From Phoronis australis (taxonomy: Eukaryota > Phoronida > Phoronidae), in contig NMRA01000277.1 of the NCBI GenBank assembly GCA_002633005.1, forward strand, positions 359,363 to 423,362: a stretch of 64,000 bases of DNA, written 5' to 3'. The notes beneath the pieces are model-generated. The model was given only the letters and a program-made list of their open reading frames with translations, was not told where the DNA came from and did no database searches. Within the stretch, counting starts at the first letter, position 1; every line of letters begins with the position of its first letter. The position numbers were made by a program, and so were the translations under genes. This document shows positions 8,804 to 22,865 of this stretch, piece after piece.

Positions 8804-11800
8804 CTCTGAAGCATACAAACAGGTATGCACTGTGATTGACAAGTTGGGGGAGGGGTCTGCAAAGGCCCAGGGTCTCCCTGCCGTGATTACTACGGCCAGG
8901 AAGCTGGAGTTCTCGGATCACAGGCTGTACATTGTCAAAGATGCAGATTGCAATGAGTAAGTTAATAGTCATCTGATCACCAGTCTATTGGGTTTTCTCG
9001 AGCATTTGTCTTATAAGGATTTTTTCAAGTCAGAGAATTAGGAGAAGTGTTGAGTATAGGCAACAGGGGGCACTTCGTTTAGAAATAGAGCTCTGGTAAG
9101 GCGCGCAGGTTTATACAGTACAAGAGTCAAAAGTATTCAGACAAAATTACGTGGAATATCCCGTCATGATCATGATGACCTGGGTTAAGCTGAACTCATC
9201 ATCAGAGTAGTGTTCTCTCAAGACTGAGAATGAAGTAAAAGGTAATTAATGTAGAAAAGTTAGTAAGGCGGTTATAAGCCTTTCTTCAATTAGAATTTTA
9301 ACACCATAATTGTTTTAACCATTACTTTTTACTGTCATTAGCTATCATGATGAGGAAATGGTATTTTGTCTGATTACTAATTGTCTTAAACTGTACACGA
9401 AAACTATGACTATATTAGGAGAAACGTCTATTTGTGCATGCACGTGTGCGTGTGTCTGTCTGTCTGTCTGTGTTTCCGTGTGTGTATGGCCATTTAACAA
9501 AATTAACAGCATGTTATGCAGTTGCAAGGTGTCATTGACATTGTTGATCTCGTTGCGTTATTTCAGTGGCAAGGGTGCAGTCGTTGGAATTATTAAAGTG
9601 GGACCAAAACGGTTGTTTGTTTACGATCGTCAAGGCAACCAACATGAAGTGGATGCACACTGTGTCCTAGACTTCTATGTGCACGAGTCACGACAGAGGT
9701 TGGGTTATGGGAAGAAGCTGTTTGAGTCAATGTTACAGGTAGGTGTGGCTGCTGTGGGGGGGTGTGGCTACAGTGAGGGGGTGTGGCTTCAGTTATAGGA
9801 ATGTGGCTGAAATGAGGAAACTCTTAACAGCTTGGAGCCACACAATCACAAAAGGCCCTGCTGGAAAATATTACACACAGCTGTCATTCTCCAATATCAA
9901 GTTTCTGAGCCCAGTTTTCGATTACTAACCCATTCTCGTCGACTGATCTTCATTCAGAATCAGATGTCAGTTTCTAATATGTCTAACTAGGGCCTTAAGA
10001 GCAGAATTGTCCACATTTGGCTTCCTTTGGAACACCATGTACCAGAAAGGGGTGAACAGGTTACATGACACTTTCAGATACGAAACATGCTATGTGGACC
10101 GTTCTTAAAGCGCTGTTAGGAAAGCTGCTGTTGTGCTTTAAGTGACGAGGATTTTTACTATAAAATTGGAAAAATAGGCCCATGGGTGGATATTTGAAAT
10201 TAATGACCTTTCAAAAACGTCAAGTGAAACCGAATGTACGACTAAGCGCATGTTCCAGAAATCAGGGGGCGTATTTTGGGGAACTGTGTCAGTTATCTTT
10301 GATGCAGCTTTACAGCAAATAATTCTCACTTTTTATTGACTCAAGACTTTTCAAAGTACATAAAACTGTTAGTTACCAGCAGTCAACCAATATATTTTGA
10401 AATGATAATCATGAGTGAAATCAGGTTTACAGACCATATTGTCTTGCCAAAATGAACAAAATTTTATTATTATCATAATTCACATCAGATACAATAAATT
10501 CTCACCAGCTTCATTCACAATTCTGCCGACATATGAAATCTTACTTTTAATCATTTTTTGCAAAGTTACGTAGACATGCTTTATCAACAGTTTGAAAAAT
10601 TGTTGTCATTCATAGCAATATTAAAAGCCATTTAAAAGTGAAAAAGGGCAATTTTGGTGATTAATTTTGACCAATTTTGTTGATATTCTTCACTACGAGG
10701 TAGTAAACAAAAGAAAAGGACTAATTTGCAAAATGTTGGCTTGGGGAATTTTTTTTTCCCAATTTCAGTTTGGTTTAATTTTATTTGTTTATTCTAACTG
10801 CACCTGGCATGTTTTCAGCTGATTTTGAAGTAAACAACATGCTTTTATGTCCTGCAAGAACTTGTGTTGTTTCTCCTCCGTTAATTGTTGATCTACGTAG
10901 TAAGTCCCATGCTCATTGAAAATTTGCATCTTTTGGTTGTCATTGGCAACTAATTTTGTTGGGTCAAGATGAAGGATAATCATAGTGTTCACATTTACCG
11001 CACCCTGATTGGCTGGAATTGCTAAGTTGATTAACATTTCGAACATTTCGGAACTGTGCATTGGATGATCATTTAAATCTCATTTTGCAAAAAAAAATAA
11101 ACAATGACCTCACAAGCCTATGAAAAGATCCTGATGCGATTCGATTCGTCCTTCCCCTGGTTTCAGTGAATGTGATTACAGTGTGAGAGCATAATACTAT
11201 GATGTACACATATTGAGTCTGCATGTTGATTGCATTCAGACTTGACATGCATACATAATTGGGTGATACATGTGTATGGTTTTATATTTCTCATCCTTGC
11301 TACATTAACTTTATTGATCTCTTCATTCCCAGAAGTTATCCATTACACAATAATACTTTTGCAGTTTCCCTTCAACTGAAAGAATCCATGGAGTTATTGA
11401 TTTTCAAGTTTTCCATTTGATTCGGTGTGATTGTTTAAATAAATTACAAATTGAAAAGCGTTGTATGCATTGACTACAAAGTAATGACAGTTGTCTTTGA
11501 TACAGAACTATTGATTCTGTTCCAGTGTCAAAGCAAATTAATATTTTTAACTTTTTGACTCCATTTGCTATATGCTGCTATATGGATGCAGTGGACACTT
11601 GTTATGTTTGATTGGCATCAGTTAATTTCCTTACTTTGTTGTTGACGATGTGACCTATTTTGTAGAAGTTAATTGGTGATTAGTTCAAAACTAACAGTAA
11701 TTTCACTATTTGTTTAGCCTACTGTATGTCTAACTTTGGTTACATTCCTCAGTTGAGATAGCAATCATTTCTATGTACATGTATAGGCAGGTTTAAGTAA

Positions 11801-14800
11801 AAAAGTTCATTTGGGATTGTTATACTAAATAATTATTAGGATTCATGCATGTCAATTTGTTAAGTTTTCATACATTCGTTGGTTGGGAGATTAAAGAATA
11901 CGCTAAAATGTTGTCAATTTCAGACAAAAATTTACTTTCAAAATAGACATATTTTCACTTTCGAGGATTTCTTACCCTGTGTTTGCACTTAATTTCTCAA
12001 AGCATGGTACATGATGGTACATGATGGTACATGTACAGTAACAATGGCCATTCCAAGTACCCAGCACACCCACTTACTACTTACATGTATATGTAGGGCA
12101 TGAAATTCCTAATTAACGAATTGCAAATCTATGTTTGACAGATGACCTGCAATTAGCTTCCCTACACAATTAGCTGATGGTGGTTAGATTAGAGTTGCCT
12201 AACAAATCAAGATGTCTGTATTCACATTTTCATTTGTCTAATAGATTGTGTAATCAAATGGGTCCTAATAGTGTCTACAGCTCATAAGCCCCTTTCACAC
12301 CATGTCAGTTGTCATGATGCAACTTGATCCTGACCACTGGATCAGCATGAGTCACTTACATGAAGACTGTCTGTGTGTGCTTGCATAAACAACAGCGAAT
12401 ATGCAAACCATGTGAATTGCCAGCTGATCACCCCAATATATGCTATTGCCCAAGAGCATTAAGATGATCCTTTCCACCCTGCCAAAGTTGTGTTTAGATG
12501 TGTAATTGAAACTGGAGCAACTGATCCAGTGTAACTTAAAAAAAAAATACAAATAATTGCAGGCGGTCTGGTACACGTTGTACCAAATGTGCGCAGGCCG
12601 TGCATGTGGGCCATTGCACTGATCACCGGGAAATATTTGCTATGTTATTAATATAAATGTAACTTGCTCTTCCTATCAAACTGATGTCTAAAACTTGCCG
12701 CCGCGGTGTCACATGCTCCGCGTCAGTCGTGTTTACACGCACACTTTTACTTGATTAGCTGTTCCATGTTAGCCGCACTGTGTCAGCTGTCTCTGGTGTA
12801 AATGTGGCTGTAGTACCTTAAAAGTAACCAGATTGTGTCATGGCCATTTTGTGTTATGGTGTACATGTATATAGGTCTTCGGGCCTATAAATATTAGGAA
12901 TGTGACAATATGCATTTTTAGCAGGGATTCCACTATTTTAGATTCAATTCCTGTTTCTAACATTACATATTCATTTTTTAAGCAGTAAGTAGTTACCAAT
13001 TTTAACAACATTGTTAAATATTGATAAGATTCAAACTAAACTGTATATTTATTCACACATCTCAAAATATTCTTCAAATAATGATATTTTAATGTTTGAA
13101 AATTATTAAGTCAAAACTTTATGAGACACCTAACTGCGAAAATGGGAACTAAGGGTTGAATAGGACTGGGCCTTAGCATATCAATTTTGAAAATGGTTTC
13201 TCTCAAATCACAATTTGATCATAATTTGGTTTTGAAAAAAAATTCACTTTACCTCCATAGTGTGTCTTAAACGTGTGTGATTTAACGTAAGAATACAGTC
13301 TGACCATTTTCGTGTAACACACTCTGTCTGACACACTGTATTGTTTCCCTTGTTTAATAACTGGTTTGACAATTTGAGTTCTTGTGACGTTACAGACCGA
13401 GTCAGTAACACCGGACCACCTGGCTATTGACAGACCCTCGCATAAGTTCTCCGCTTTCCTCAGTAAACATTATGGATTGAAGGCACCTATACCTCAACAG
13501 AACAATTTTGCCTTGTTTGATGGATTCTTCAAAAATAGACACGGTGAGTGAAATTGATAAAGCTCTGAATTAATCCTGGTCTGACTACTAAGCAGCATAT
13601 TCTTAGGCCTGGATTTGTTTTAAGAGTAAAACCAGCACGAGTTGGATTTACACGGGCCTTAATATTTTATCGAAGGAAGGCAAACCCTGATTTTGCTGAA
13701 CTGCAATTGTACCGCAGAACCTTGTCTGAGTTAAGTGGATATCTGCCTCCTGTTTTTTTTTTTTTGTTATTTGACTTTAGGAAATCGTCAGAAATCTGAC
13801 TATCAATAGCCTAAAGTTGATGTTCTAAGCATTTGACTTTTAACAGGCTATGGGTATCTGCCACCTATTTTTTTTGTCATTTGTCTTGAATGCCTGATTA
13901 CAGAATTTCGAGATTACCGCCATAACAAGTTGTTTTTTGTGTTCACTAGACATTTCAAACAAACGTCAAGGAAAAGCAAAGCTTCATCTTTACAAGGGAA
14001 ACAACTCAAACTCAGGTACAGTACATGTGGTAAAAGTCACTTACCATGACATAACTTCTAACCACAACATAACTTATATGAAGTTTGACCCGTTTCATGG
14101 CACATTGTACTTTGAAATTAACTTGTAGAAATTTCCATCCCTTCCCTCAATAGACCTGGTTGTCATAGAATCTGATGTAAGATGCTATTGCGAGTTTGGT
14201 TTGCCCCATTAGCCATACTTCATGGCAGCACAACACTAACAAAGAATTGTGTGGTTCCTGAAAATGAATTCCTGGTGAAACTTTGTGTCAGGATCGTTTT
14301 CTACTCAAAGAAATAGGATAAAACTAGAAATTAGCCAAAATATATGCATTCGACATTAGTTCTTTTGTAGCTGTTGATGAATGGTTTTTGTAACTCTTTG
14401 AAGCGTGATTCGGGTTGTGAAGCTGGACAAAAGTGCACGCGAAAGTTTCAGAGTTGGATTGATATCTGTATTTGCCTCATCATCTTGTAACGATATAGTT
14501 CATTCATGAATTGCACGTCTTGTTGCTTGTTTTCCCTTTACAACTGGCCTTCTTAAATAAAGCATGAAAGGTTTTGAAATAGTATAATTATGTTGATTTT
14601 TAGTCTGAGTTTAATATGACGATATTGCATTTTGCCGTTAATTGTTTATCTGTGAACATACTTTTAAAGCGACTCCTCATAATTTTGGTTCGTGACGCAA
14701 AACCCCTAAACATCTTGTTGAAGTCATGGATACTTAGCTGGGTTTGGTGGGTCAAAACTTTGGCGTTTTCGACACTGTCCTGTTTATTTGAAAACTATTG

Positions 14801-17793
14801 TGTATCGCCTTTTGTTTAATGTGGAGCCATGATATTTCAGTTCTTCCACACCCTGCAGTAGAGGCGCTGTGGAACGTACCCGGCACGGGGCGTCAGTCCA
14901 GTCTTTCTAATAGCAACGTTCCTTTAACGGACTGTGAGAAGGAAAAGGATCTCCTTAAAGACATACCACTACCAAAAGCTGACTCTTCGGATAACATTAA
15001 TGCTCTAAACCGAGGGCCCATGCAGAGGTCTAAGTGAGGAAAAGATTATACTTTTTTGAAAGTTGCAAATTAATTACTTATTATTATTATTGTTACTGTT
15101 GTTGTTGACATTGTTACTCAACCTAATCATCATCTTGAGAGTTATGATGACTGTCACTGGTCATCATTATAAAGTTGGCATTCAATACAAATTGTCGAAG
15201 TCTGTAAAATGACCTATCACCACGGTTTTGTGTGACAGCTTAACTGACCTATCAGAACACAGCATTCTTGACACAACTTCGTTTCCAAGCGGCCATTTTA
15301 CCTGACAAACAACACGTTGCCATGTAAATCTTGCATGACATTACTGGAACATTGTTTCTCTCTACTTTTGTATTCTGTTTGAGTGAACCTGTCTTCATTG
15401 TAAGAAAACTTCCACAATTCATTTTTAAGCTAAAAATTGGCCCAGAAATTGTGAATTTAAAAGGTGTGCTAGTTTTTACCTGTGTTTTTCAGCACACTGT
15501 TCAAACACACATGACTCAGATCGTACACAATAACATGTATCTGCTAACAGTGTAATTGTTATAACCTGAGAGAATTGTTTAAGGGCAACCTTACGTAAAT
15601 TGTTTGGTGATGACTCAGGTTTCATGCACACTTTGAGTTTCAGTATTTTGCCCAATGGAAAACAGTGCCCAGGGTCTCATCTCCAGTTTCAGTCTCTACT
15701 AAGAAATCATCTATTTGTGCTGCATAATTAGAGTATAAGATTTTAGGATTACTCAAAGCATGTCATGGAATTGATCAGTTTTTGAGTCAGGTTTTGGGTG
15801 CTTCAGGTTTTGGGTGCTGAGATTTGAACCTGGCCCAGGAGTTACTTTGTACTATGTGCTTTTCCAGCTCTTTATCCAATGATTTGAAGACTTTAGCATT
15901 GGATGATAGGCGAGGGTTAGCGGCTCAGGGTAGTCGTTACAGCCGTTACGAGGCCATGGCAACACCCCCCAGTAAACCATCTAGTGCTGGGCAAAAGGCG
16001 ACACCTGGTGGTGAGATGGATATGAATAGAAAAGGTGAGTCATTGGTCTCAATGTTGAAGTAGTCTGGCTAGCTTGTCTGAGCTTGGGGATTTGGAAAAC
16101 AATGAGTTAGGCGTCAAAATTGTCTAATGACAAAACTTATCAGAGGATTCCACTATATAGTTAAAAATTGTGGAGTTGACGGTTATTGATTCTTGATCAA
16201 AATGTGTGGAATTTGATGGATTACATTTTTGACTTTGGTTTAGGAAAACCATAACATAATTATTAAGAAATAGTCTGCTATTGAAATAATTGTGTAAGTC
16301 TTCGATTCCGTAAAACAAGTCAAACTCCATGACTTCCATCCTTTTTCTGTTATCACGGAAAGTCGGCCACATGTTTAAAATGGCCAGTTTGCTGGGAATT
16401 GTAAATGATACCTTGGCTGAGTTTAATCAATCATACACACTGGTGAACTGCTTGTGTGAAGACTATTGAAGACAAGAAATGTTGATGATCAAGAGAAGTT
16501 TGTAATGTTAGTTGTGTCCCAGTTCTTCTTATTCGAGAAAGAAACATTCAGGGCTTGGAATTTTCCTCTTTTAGCAGAATTTAATCTTTTTTGGCTTCAA
16601 TCTTTTCTTTTTTGATTTCCAGTTTTCTCTTTCCCGTGTCTTTTTTCATTATTTTGACTTTATTCGTGCAAAAATGATACTTAAATTTTACAACACAAAA
16701 ATTACTTCTATCTCACAAGCCTAGTATTATTTTGTGGAACGATACGTCACTTGGAAATTTTTTCTCTTCATTGGTCATTCCAAGCCCTGAACATTTAACA
16801 CCAAGGAGTGGTTATCGAATTTTTGTTATTTCGTATTCAGAATCCTCTCCGCCCCCGTTACGGCGAGATGGACCACCCAAGGACTACCTGTCTTTGAACA
16901 CTCACAGGGACTATCAAACCAGGCAAGGCCATCTACGAGTGACGTCAGGAGCTACAAGTTCGTAAGTCTTCCTCCGTGGTATTTTAAGCTATGTGTGAAT
17001 GTTGCACGAATATCACTGGTCATGAATTCTAGGTGACTCTGCACCAACAACCAATGGTGTGCTAGGACTCGGTCCATATTACAGGCGTTATTTGGATTCA
17101 AATCCAGTACAGGTAGAAAATTGTGACCACAGACTGAGGTGTCTTCTAAGTTCTTTTACATCCAATTAAGCAAGATTCATTACAGTCAAATTTTGAAAAT
17201 CAAAAAACACTGGAAGTGACAAAACAGCATTTGTGTTTTAAAGGGAATATTTAATATTCCTCTACATATCAGATGACTATGGCGAGTGGGCAGTGATGTA
17301 GACATGTCAAGCACCTACTGTGTTGCTCCATTTTAAGTTGTAGGAGAATGAAATGTCCCATTATCACCCAAAACCAGTCATCTACATGTATCTGCAACAG
17401 TCAATCTCTACTTGTTTCATCCATCTTGTCAGTTTCATTTTCTGAGCAGTGTTGTATTGTTTGGAATTTCCTGCTCAAATCGACACCAAATCAAAGCTTG
17501 GGCCTATTTTCGAGTTTTTGGTAATTACATGTAGGAGTAAAAATAGAGGGTCCATCTACTTTCTTGAGTAGTTTCAAAAACTTGCTGTACATTTCAGTTA
17601 CAATCATTCATCACAGCCGCAAGGAGGAGTTGGTGATGCCAAAAACTCGCCAATAGGTGGAAGCACAGGTCAAAACTGGCATGCATCCACGGTGAACACC
17701 CCACCTGCAAAAGATGTGAAAAACGAGTCGCCGTGGTATGCTGCGCCAACCAATCACAGTGCAAAGAAATACCAAAGGACTCGACTGTGGTGA
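8804..17793 (+). CDS. ATAT1: Alpha-tubulin N-acetyltransferase 1 (first exon not certain)
   Basis: The enzyme acetylates Lys40 of alpha-tubulin inside microtubules. Eight exons join in phase: 8804-8956, 9567-9738, 13396-13543, 13950-14015, 14841-15033, 15868-16034, 16841-16961 and 17598-17793 (TGA), giving about 404 residues. The catalytic GNAT domain lies in the first three. SAKAQ carries the conserved Gln, [11 protein letters not shown] the conserved Cys, and RLGYGKKLF is the acetyl-CoA loop. LAIDRPS carries the conserved Asp-Arg pair. The later exons encode a Ser/Pro/Lys-rich, probably disordered tail ending [11 protein letters not shown], as expected for the variable C terminus of this family. 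Exon 8804 starts in phase 2, so an upstream exon with the start codon exists; one candidate lies at 7983. The 3.7-kb intron before 13396 holds dispersed repeats. Confidence 0.93.
9131..9208 (+). repeat. Dispersed repeat, TTCAGACAAAATTAC...CATCATCAGAGT family (copy 1)
   Basis: The words ATTCAGACAAAATTAC, GGAATATCCCGTCATGA and GAACTCATCATCAGAGT reappear in the same order at 18814-18900 and 18955-19021. It lies in an ATAT1 intron and has no coding capacity. Confidence 0.6.
9443..9488 (+). repeat. GT/TCTG microsatellite
   Basis: Alternating GTGT and TCTG repeats in the ATAT1 intron just before the 9567 exon. Confidence 0.8.
9739..13395 (+). other. ATAT1 intron with no gene, holding simple and dispersed repeats
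   Basis: This 3.7-kb intron separates the acetyl-CoA-loop exon from the Asp-Arg exon. It is AT-rich and contains three direct copies of ATGGTACATG at about 12004-12034 and a SINE fragment at 12552-12660. No other coding or RNA gene was recognised. Confidence 0.7.
12552..12660 (-). repeat. Truncated SINE body (same family as 56031-56270)
   Basis: The segment ATAATTGCAGGCGGTCTGGTAC through TATTAATATAAATGT matches the body of the SINE at 56031-56270. It shares ACACGTTGTACCA, GCGCAGGCC, CATTGCACTGATCACC and GGAAATATTT. The tRNA-like head is missing, which would be the 5' end on the minus strand. This is the usual 5' truncation of a retroposed copy. Confidence 0.8.
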
Positions 17794-20700
17794 CCTTACC
17801 CATCTTATCTCTGATTAGTTGTTGGAGTGATAGCTAATTACTTGGAAACATTTCAGTGTTGTTTTCACTTTTGTGAAGTTTTGACGAAGTGGTAAATACT
17901 TCTCAGGCTGAACCATTGGTTGTGAGTCTCTGAACCATTCCAAACCAATTTGGCTGTCAGTCTAATTTTTAAATGTGTATGGTAGCCATTGTTGTTCAAC
18001 TGGTCGATTTGTAATGACGCCAACATTTTGAAATTAGGAAGTTTAACAGTGCTTCAAATACGCGGTTTGTCAAAAAATGATTTCGATTAAGCCCACTTTC
18101 ATTGAAAATTTGGTATTAACTTGTTTCTTGAATTACTGCTTAGGAAGAATTATTTGTCATTGTACAACATGACTTGACCTGACAATTCATTTTATGCATC
18201 AACAGAGCATTGTCTTTTAAAAGCCAAGATGTTCGTTTTATTCCTGTTGTGGTACCCTGCTATAAACAGTGGCTTTGACCTTTTAACTTCACTGCATTCT
18301 TCTCTTAAATTTTGTCTTCCAATGCCACTTTTTCTGAGCATTGTGAGTTATAAGTCCTAAGTTGCGATGGTGAGCTGCAGCCATGTTTGAAACAATTTTA
18401 TATTGTTGCCATGGCAATTTTACACTTATTTTGCTGAAATTAAAATAATTGCCAAAATAACGATTCATCCATTTTCCAAAGACTGGTGGTCTTTTTGCAA
18501 ATAATGGGAGTTTTAACAAAATGTTATTTTATGACATCTTCGTACTACAATCCATGCTAGTAATAGACTCAATGGTTCTTAATCTTTATTTTTGTTGAGA
18601 AATATAAAACGAAATAGATCTTGTTAGCCGCATCGTGAGTTAATTACCACTGGTTGATAATACAAGACTGTTACATGTAGATGAGAATATTCCAAATCGA
18701 GTTGTTCTTTGTCTTTGTTTGACAACTAAGTAATATTGATGTACTCTATTCTTAAAGTGGTTCAGTGGATTCTTTGTTGTTTCCCTGTGTTCATTATTGG
18801 AACATGCCAAAACAAATCAGACAAAATTACCCATAATTCCGTCACGAGTATTCATTACTAGCAGCATTTCCTGTCGTTTTACCCAAGAACACCATCAGAG
18901 TTGCTGGAATAATGAGTCATTACAGGTCATTTCCTTGGTGATCGGGAAACAAAAGTTCAGACAAAATGACCCGGAATTCCCACTGGTGACGACTACGCAA
19001 AAGTCGAATTCATCATCAGAGTTACCTCCCCTTAATGCCTGATAACTCAGGGGAATTAACTACAAAATTTATAAGTTTGATGAGCAATTCTGTTATGATA
19101 ATTTTTGAAGGTTTAATAGTTATTACCAGTCATTTTGTAGGTATGAGGACAGAGAAACAGTATTTTGTCTTGATTACTTTTGTCAGGTTATTAGTATTGT
19201 GTACATGTGATGTGGATTTGTACTCATAGGGTGCATTTTTAAACCACATTTTTCTGACAATCTCTTGATGTTATTTGATGTGTATATTGCCACGCAGCTT
19301 GTTGCGTTAGTTACTTCATTCCAACTCACAATCAACCGAATAGAGACACCGTACTGTGTGTTGGTCGTATACATGTACACCGTATTTATAATTATTTAAA
19401 TTGTTCAAGATGTAATTTTGTTATTTTTTTATTCCATTGTCAATCAACATGACATATTTTTATTTATACCAGTGACTAGTATGATGTCAATAGAATTTTA
19501 TGTCTATTTTTGATTCTTGTTTGTAAAACGGTCCTAAAAATTGGTCGTCGTAAAGAAACTATCACCCCACTCATCTGATTATTACACAGGGTACTTAAAT
19601 GGGGAAATACATAATGAGGGGGGGAGTGTTGCGCAAATCATGGAACAATGTCGAAATCAGGGGGGACAGTGTTGAAAAAAGTGCGAATGTCTGAATGACA
19701 TCTTTGAGAAGCGAGGATGGACAATTTCCTCTAAGCCATGCTGGGTAATATTGTGAACAGTTAGGATTAGAATGTGCATGAGCCAAAACAACCGTCAGCT
19801 TTTTGTTATCCAGAGGTACATTTATGTGATTTATGTTTTCGGAGTTAAAATTAGGCTCTCAAGTGATTGGTGACAACACAGATCCTGGCATTTGTAATGA
19901 AGTCAAAATCATGGTGCAAATTAGAAGAGGATGCGTGGTTGGAACTGGAATTTCATTAAGGGCAAGCCGCGTATTCTTTAATCAGCCTCTGTACAGAGAA
20001 GAATGTGCAACAGGGGTTGCCATCTGACAGAGCTAAATTTCGATAAATGGTTGAAAGAATAGCCGAAGCGCATTTTTGACTGATAAAGTAACCAGACTTG
20101 ATTTCAACAAATGCCTGCAAGACAGTGGCGAGTGTTATCGAGTTGTAATAAAAGCACAAAAAGGACAGGCCTTTTGTTGTCTTATAGCTCAGGTCAAAGG
20201 TTAATAACTTCATTTAATCTGCCCAAGCCCACGATATTTCCAAAAAAATGCATTCCAGCCATAACAACAATCGCAACAGCAAACGGATGTGTTCCTATTT
20301 TCAAGATGAGAGAAAAACCAAATATATTGGCTAATTATTGTACTTCATTTTCCCCAAAAGTAACATCGTGACGCCCAAGCACCTCTCTGATTCACATTTC
20401 TGAGTAACTGAAGCTTTCAACTTACAAATTCATTGCAGCCACAAATATTTTACAGATACCTAAAAATAAAGCTCCAAAATGTTCAATAAGTCTTACAGTA
20501 CATTGCACACAAGGTGGCACTGCTGACAACAATGAATTTGGCAAGCTGGACAGTTTGCACATGGTGTACAGTAACTTTAAAAAATACCTGGTTTCAGTGC
20601 TGTAGTGGGGCGTAGGCGCAGCCAACCACCTTTTGGGATTTGAACGTATCGCCTACACACCGTAAGTTACGTTCCGCACTGCTCAAGGCGATACAGCTTT

Positions 20701-21091
20701 GGGCACCTACTTACCTCTAATTTTACCACTACAGCATTGCCTGGTTTCTCCCGATCTGTTAGTAAAAATTCCAAGGAAAAGCAATTTTGAATCACCTAAA
20801 ATACACCCGAGGTATTTGGCTATGTATTTTTGTCGAGATGAAATATAGTTGACAGTATTAATGTACTACAGAATTCTGCCATTTACTACATGTAATTATC
20901 CAGCAGGGCTAAATGATGTGTTAAACAATTTGACACCAAGGTGGTCAATCATAAAATTTCATCGCACCGTAACACTTTTGCCGAAGGAATCCTGGTAGAA
21001 ACCTGTCTGTTGTGAACAAATTGTTAAGGGCAAATCATGAAGCACAAACAGTGCCATCTATCAGAGAAAAGACTGTAAACAGAACTGTATG
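17794..21091. other. Intergenic gap between convergent ATAT1 and DNLZ
   Basis: The stretch is 3.3 kb and AT-rich. It contains two tandem copies of the TTCAGACAAAAT repeat (18814-18900 and 18955-19021) and an isolated G-rich patch near 19615-19665. No conserved exon was recognised on either strand. It must include the 3' UTRs of both neighbours, but I could not place their ends. Confidence 0.55.
18814..19021 (+). repeat. Two direct copies of the TTCAGACAAAAT...CATCAGAGT repeat
   Basis: Copy a (18814-18900) and copy b (18955-19021) both open with TCAGACAAAATKACCC and close with CATCAGAGTT. A third copy is at 9131-9208. The family is short and non-coding. Confidence 0.65.
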
Positions 21092-22007
21092 TCAGCCATC
21101 TTTTCCACCAGTGTCTATTTCCAAAGTCTGACCCAAACTCTCCAAGTCTTCATGACTTATTTCCAACGTGCCATCCTCCCAGGTCTTCACTCCTTCACCT
21201 TTTGATGCGAGTATCTCCTGGATATTCCTGAAAAGCAATATAAGGTAATGTCTTGATATACATATTATTAAACACGCGGACACAAGAATTCTGAGTTAGA
21301 AACAAGGCAACACAACTAAACTTTATGGTAAAAATTTTTCCAGTTTGGGATATTGAAAATTAATTAATTATGGCTTGAGCTTGTACCACGCTGTGCAAAT
21401 AGGCAATACTCAGATTCAAGAATCGTCAGAACAGGTTTTCTATGTAATATCTAATTCTTGATAAAGCAACAAAATGCAATAACAAAAAAAATCCTGGCAA
21501 AATGGTGTCCCATAACTTCGGGGACTTTCAAGACTTTACTATCATTTATTCTTTTAGTTACCTCTTTCCAATGTCCTTGAACCATCCTAGGTTGTCAGCA
21601 ATCAAATGATTGTTTTCACAGCCAGGACAACGAATAATGACCACACCCTCTTGGTACGCCTTCTTAGAAAATGTCTTGGCTGACCTTGTGTCACATACTT
21701 TACACGTGAACACAATAGCCAATCGTCCGCCAGCATCTACTTGGCCAAGTTTCGAATGCGACGGAGTGCAGTTTGACGAATAGTTTTTCAAGTTGTTTTG
21801 ATTGAAACTTGAAATCGGTTTTCTACACTGGTGTGTACAGCTGGTGACACCTATCAGACATCTAGTGAACTTTCTCTGTAATTGTCCCAATGGATTCCCA
21901 GTATAGCTTTTGGAACAGCTGATGCTCTGGCTATAAATGTTTGGCCAAAATAGTGCAGACCACGTTATCTTCGTGCCAAGAATTCTGTGAAGAGAGCGAC
22001 CAGCCAT
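21092..22007 (-). CDS. DNLZ: DNL-type zinc finger protein, mitochondrial (mtHsp70 escort)
   Basis: Exon 1 is 22007-21562 and exon 2 is 21227-21092 (TGA), with the donor AAGAG|GTAACT and acceptor GCTTTTCAG joining in phase 2/1. The product is 193 residues, close to the family's usual 180 or so. The first 90 residues are basic, Ser/Thr-rich and lack acidic clusters, as in a mitochondrial presequence. The zf-DNL domain follows: FTCKVCDTRSAKTFSKKAY, then VIIRCPGCENNHLIADNLGWF, giving two CxxC pairs that bind one zinc. Family members (Zim17/Hep1/Tim15) keep mitochondrial Hsp70 soluble and active during protein import. The C-terminal exon is acidic. The gene is divergent from COQ4. Confidence 0.95.
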
Positions 22008-22865
22008 TATTTTGTCACCCGCTGTTGCACAAAATGATAAATCTCCACATCGACACGGCCTGTAAATATGTAAATGACAGTTAATTTAATCAGCACCTCA
22101 TAGTCATGGGTAAGCAAATGCTCCATTATCATGACACCAATTCACTTTAAGGTGCTAAACGTATCATCTCACAAAACACTGACGTGGACAATCAATATAA
22201 AGAAACTCTCATAATCTATCTTTCTTGTTCAGACCCAAAGAATCGTTTGCTTATTGTGGCTTTAAATGGCATTTGACTTTGAGTACGTAAACCCATTGTA
22301 CACTGTCACTAGGAAAATGCCAAGTTTTGAATTCGTATGCCAGGTCTCTTACGGTTATGGAACTGGTCTCAAATTAAAACGATTAGTTTGCCAGCCCACC
22401 GGCCTTTCTGTCTATGATGACTGAAATCTCAAGAATAACCATCTGTAATATTATTTGGTGTTAGACTACAGTATGTTGTCTATAATCTATGCTGACACTG
22501 TAAAGTGTAACAGCAAGCTGGCTGGCTAGAATTACCTCTGACAAAAATACTTAATTTGTTGATAGAGGTAGAACTAACTTCGTCAGTCGGCCATAGTCCT
22601 AAACTATATAATTACCCCCAATACCATGCTGATCACTGATTACGATGTAACTTGTATCGAGGTCAAGCTGCTGCAGCGCCACCAAGTGTTGGTTAACATT
22701 ATTAATGAAGTGTATAATTCTTCAAATAAACGGTTTTAAAAGCATCGACATAACGAATTCCGTCACTTAGCTGAGGCTAAATACACTCAAATCCGTTTAT
22801 GACTTTATAAATGTGTATATCTGTTAGTATTTCGAATATTAATTAAGAGGACTTATTTTTTAAAA
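22008..22865. promoter_or_regulatory. Divergent promoter region between DNLZ and COQ4
   Basis: The two start codons face away from each other across 858 bp with no other gene. No TATA box or named factor site is assigned. The arrangement suggests a shared promoter for two mitochondrial proteins, which is inference. Confidence 0.5.
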
